Source of the DNA: Vibrio agarilyticus
GTDB taxonomy: Bacteria > Pseudomonadota > Gammaproteobacteria > Enterobacterales > Vibrionaceae
Length of the DNA: 64,000 nucleotides
Reading direction: 5' to 3'
NCBI RefSeq assembly: GCF_012641465.1
Contig: NZ_JABAIK010000002.1
Coordinates: forward strand, 124,001-188,000
Shown here one piece after another: positions 63,368-64,000 of this stretch; positions within the stretch are counted from its first letter, which is position 1, and the number at the start of each line of letters is the position of its first letter. A program made the position numbers and the translations under genes. Below the pieces are notes generated by a model. It was not told the origin of the DNA and did no database searches. It saw nothing but the letters and a program-made list of their open reading frames with translations.

Positions 63368-64000
63368 ATGAAAAAGCGAGGATTTATTTTGCTCAGTACA
63401 CTGAGTCTTGCACTGAGTTTGCTCACACTAGTGCTCATGCCTACGCCTCATGCGACGGCAAACACACAAACTCGTGCAAACAATATCGAAACAGCCACCT
63501 TAGCTGGCGGATGTTTTTGGTGTACGGAGGCTGATCTCGAACAGCTACCTGGTGTGATTGACGTTATTTCTGGCTACGCAGGTGGCAGTGAAGAGGATGC
63601 CCAATACCGCAAGGTCGCCAGTGGCAATACCGATCATATCGAGGTGATACAGGTGACTTATGATGCCAATCAGCTCAGTTATACCGATGTGCTTGATTAC
63701 TTTTTAAGGCATATTGATCCAACCGACGCCAAAGGCTCTTTCGTTGACCGAGGCGCTCAATATCGCCCTGCCATTTTTTATCATAATAAGGCGCAATTTG
63801 ACGCAGCAACGTCGCTGCTTAGCGCGGTGGATGCCGCAGGCATTTACCCAAAACCACTGCAAACCGAACTTATCGAGTATCAGGCTTTCTACCCAGCAGA
63901 AAGCTACCACCAAGATTATTACAAAAAAAGTCGCCTGAAATATAAGTACTACCGCCAAGCATCTGGCCGTGATGCCTACCTCGATTCCGTTTTTGGCGAT
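63368..64000 (+). CDS. msrA: exported peptide methionine sulfoxide reductase MsrA, cut by the window edge
   Basis: A frame open to the right edge, 211 codons. Signal peptide MKKRGFILLSTLSLALSLLTLVLM then an MsrA domain with the nucleophilic C49 in LAGGCFWCTEADL, followed by VIDVISGYAGGSEEDAQYRKVASGNTDHIEVIQV, YFLRHIDPTDAKGSFVDRGAQYRPAIF and FYPAESYHQDYYK. It reduces methionine-S-sulfoxide in exported proteins. The sequence continues past the normal MsrA end (SGRDAYLDSVFGD), so it may be an MsrA-MsrB fusion. The ATG follows GAGGAG. Confidence 0.92.
   Translation, partial: MKKRGFILLSTLSLALSLLTLVLMPTPHATANTQTRANNIETATLAGGCFWCTEADLEQLPGVIDVISGYAGGSEEDAQYRKVASGNTDHIEVIQVTYDANQLSYTDVLDYFLRHIDPTDAKGSFVDRGAQYRPAIFYHNKAQFDAATSLLSAVDAAGIYPKPLQTELIEYQAFYPAESYHQDYYKKSRLKYKYYRQASGRDAYLDSVFGD

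Overview
The window looks like a chromosomal segment of a Vibrio species. The evidence is a complete type VI secretion cluster with the gene content of the Vibrio T6SS1 type, the tdh-kbl threonine pair, an adenine riboswitch in front of an adenine deaminase-type add gene as in other vibrios, Vibrio-style OmpA proteins, a ToxR/VtrA-like membrane regulator pair, and many ERIC-like intergenic repeats. No rRNA, tRNA, insertion sequence or CRISPR array was seen.

Layout. 1-4.2 kb: the start of an MFS transporter that runs off the left edge, two small GNAT acetyltransferases, the adenine riboswitch with its deaminase gene, and a 73-residue orphan. 4.2-32.8 kb: one long minus-strand T6SS locus. In transcription order it has two Cache-type membrane proteins (one fused to an MFS transporter), an ABC_sub_bind periplasmic protein, VgrG, a DUF6931-like protein, PAAR, a protein with RelA/SpoT-like sequence features, TssA, Hcp, TssB, TssC, a second TssC, TssE, TssF, TssG, ClpV, a second periplasmic binding protein, an FHA protein, TssJ, TssK, a SPOR-tailed TssL, a TssM with no recognisable Walker A, and a small kinase. 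Most junctions overlap by 1-8 bases. 33.8-43.7 kb: mostly core-like genes, namely a radical SAM sulfatase-maturase-type enzyme, tdh and kbl, a two-component system behind two spondin-domain proteins, a divergent LysR regulator, cytochrome b562 and an SRPBCC protein.

44.3-61.8 kb is an AT-rich accessory block. It holds an EAL-LuxR fusion overlapping a small membrane protein, OmpA, a truncated pilin-like gene, a chaperone-usher pilus operon with an internal terminator behind its major pilin gene, a large cell-surface lipoprotein, an overlapping ToxR/ToxS- or VtrA/VtrC-like pair, a second OmpA and an AraC-like regulator that lacks its last helix-turn-helix. 61.8-64 kb returns to core-like genes: a YdcF-like protein, an OsmC-family protein, and an exported MsrA cut by the right edge.

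The window joins a contact-dependent weapon carrying its own apparent ligand-sensing proteins to a surface block in which adhesin, pilus and porin genes sit beside c-di-GMP and membrane-bound regulators. Eight ERIC-like or related repeats are scattered through the intergenic DNA, and one shortened copy supplies the last codons of a histidine kinase.
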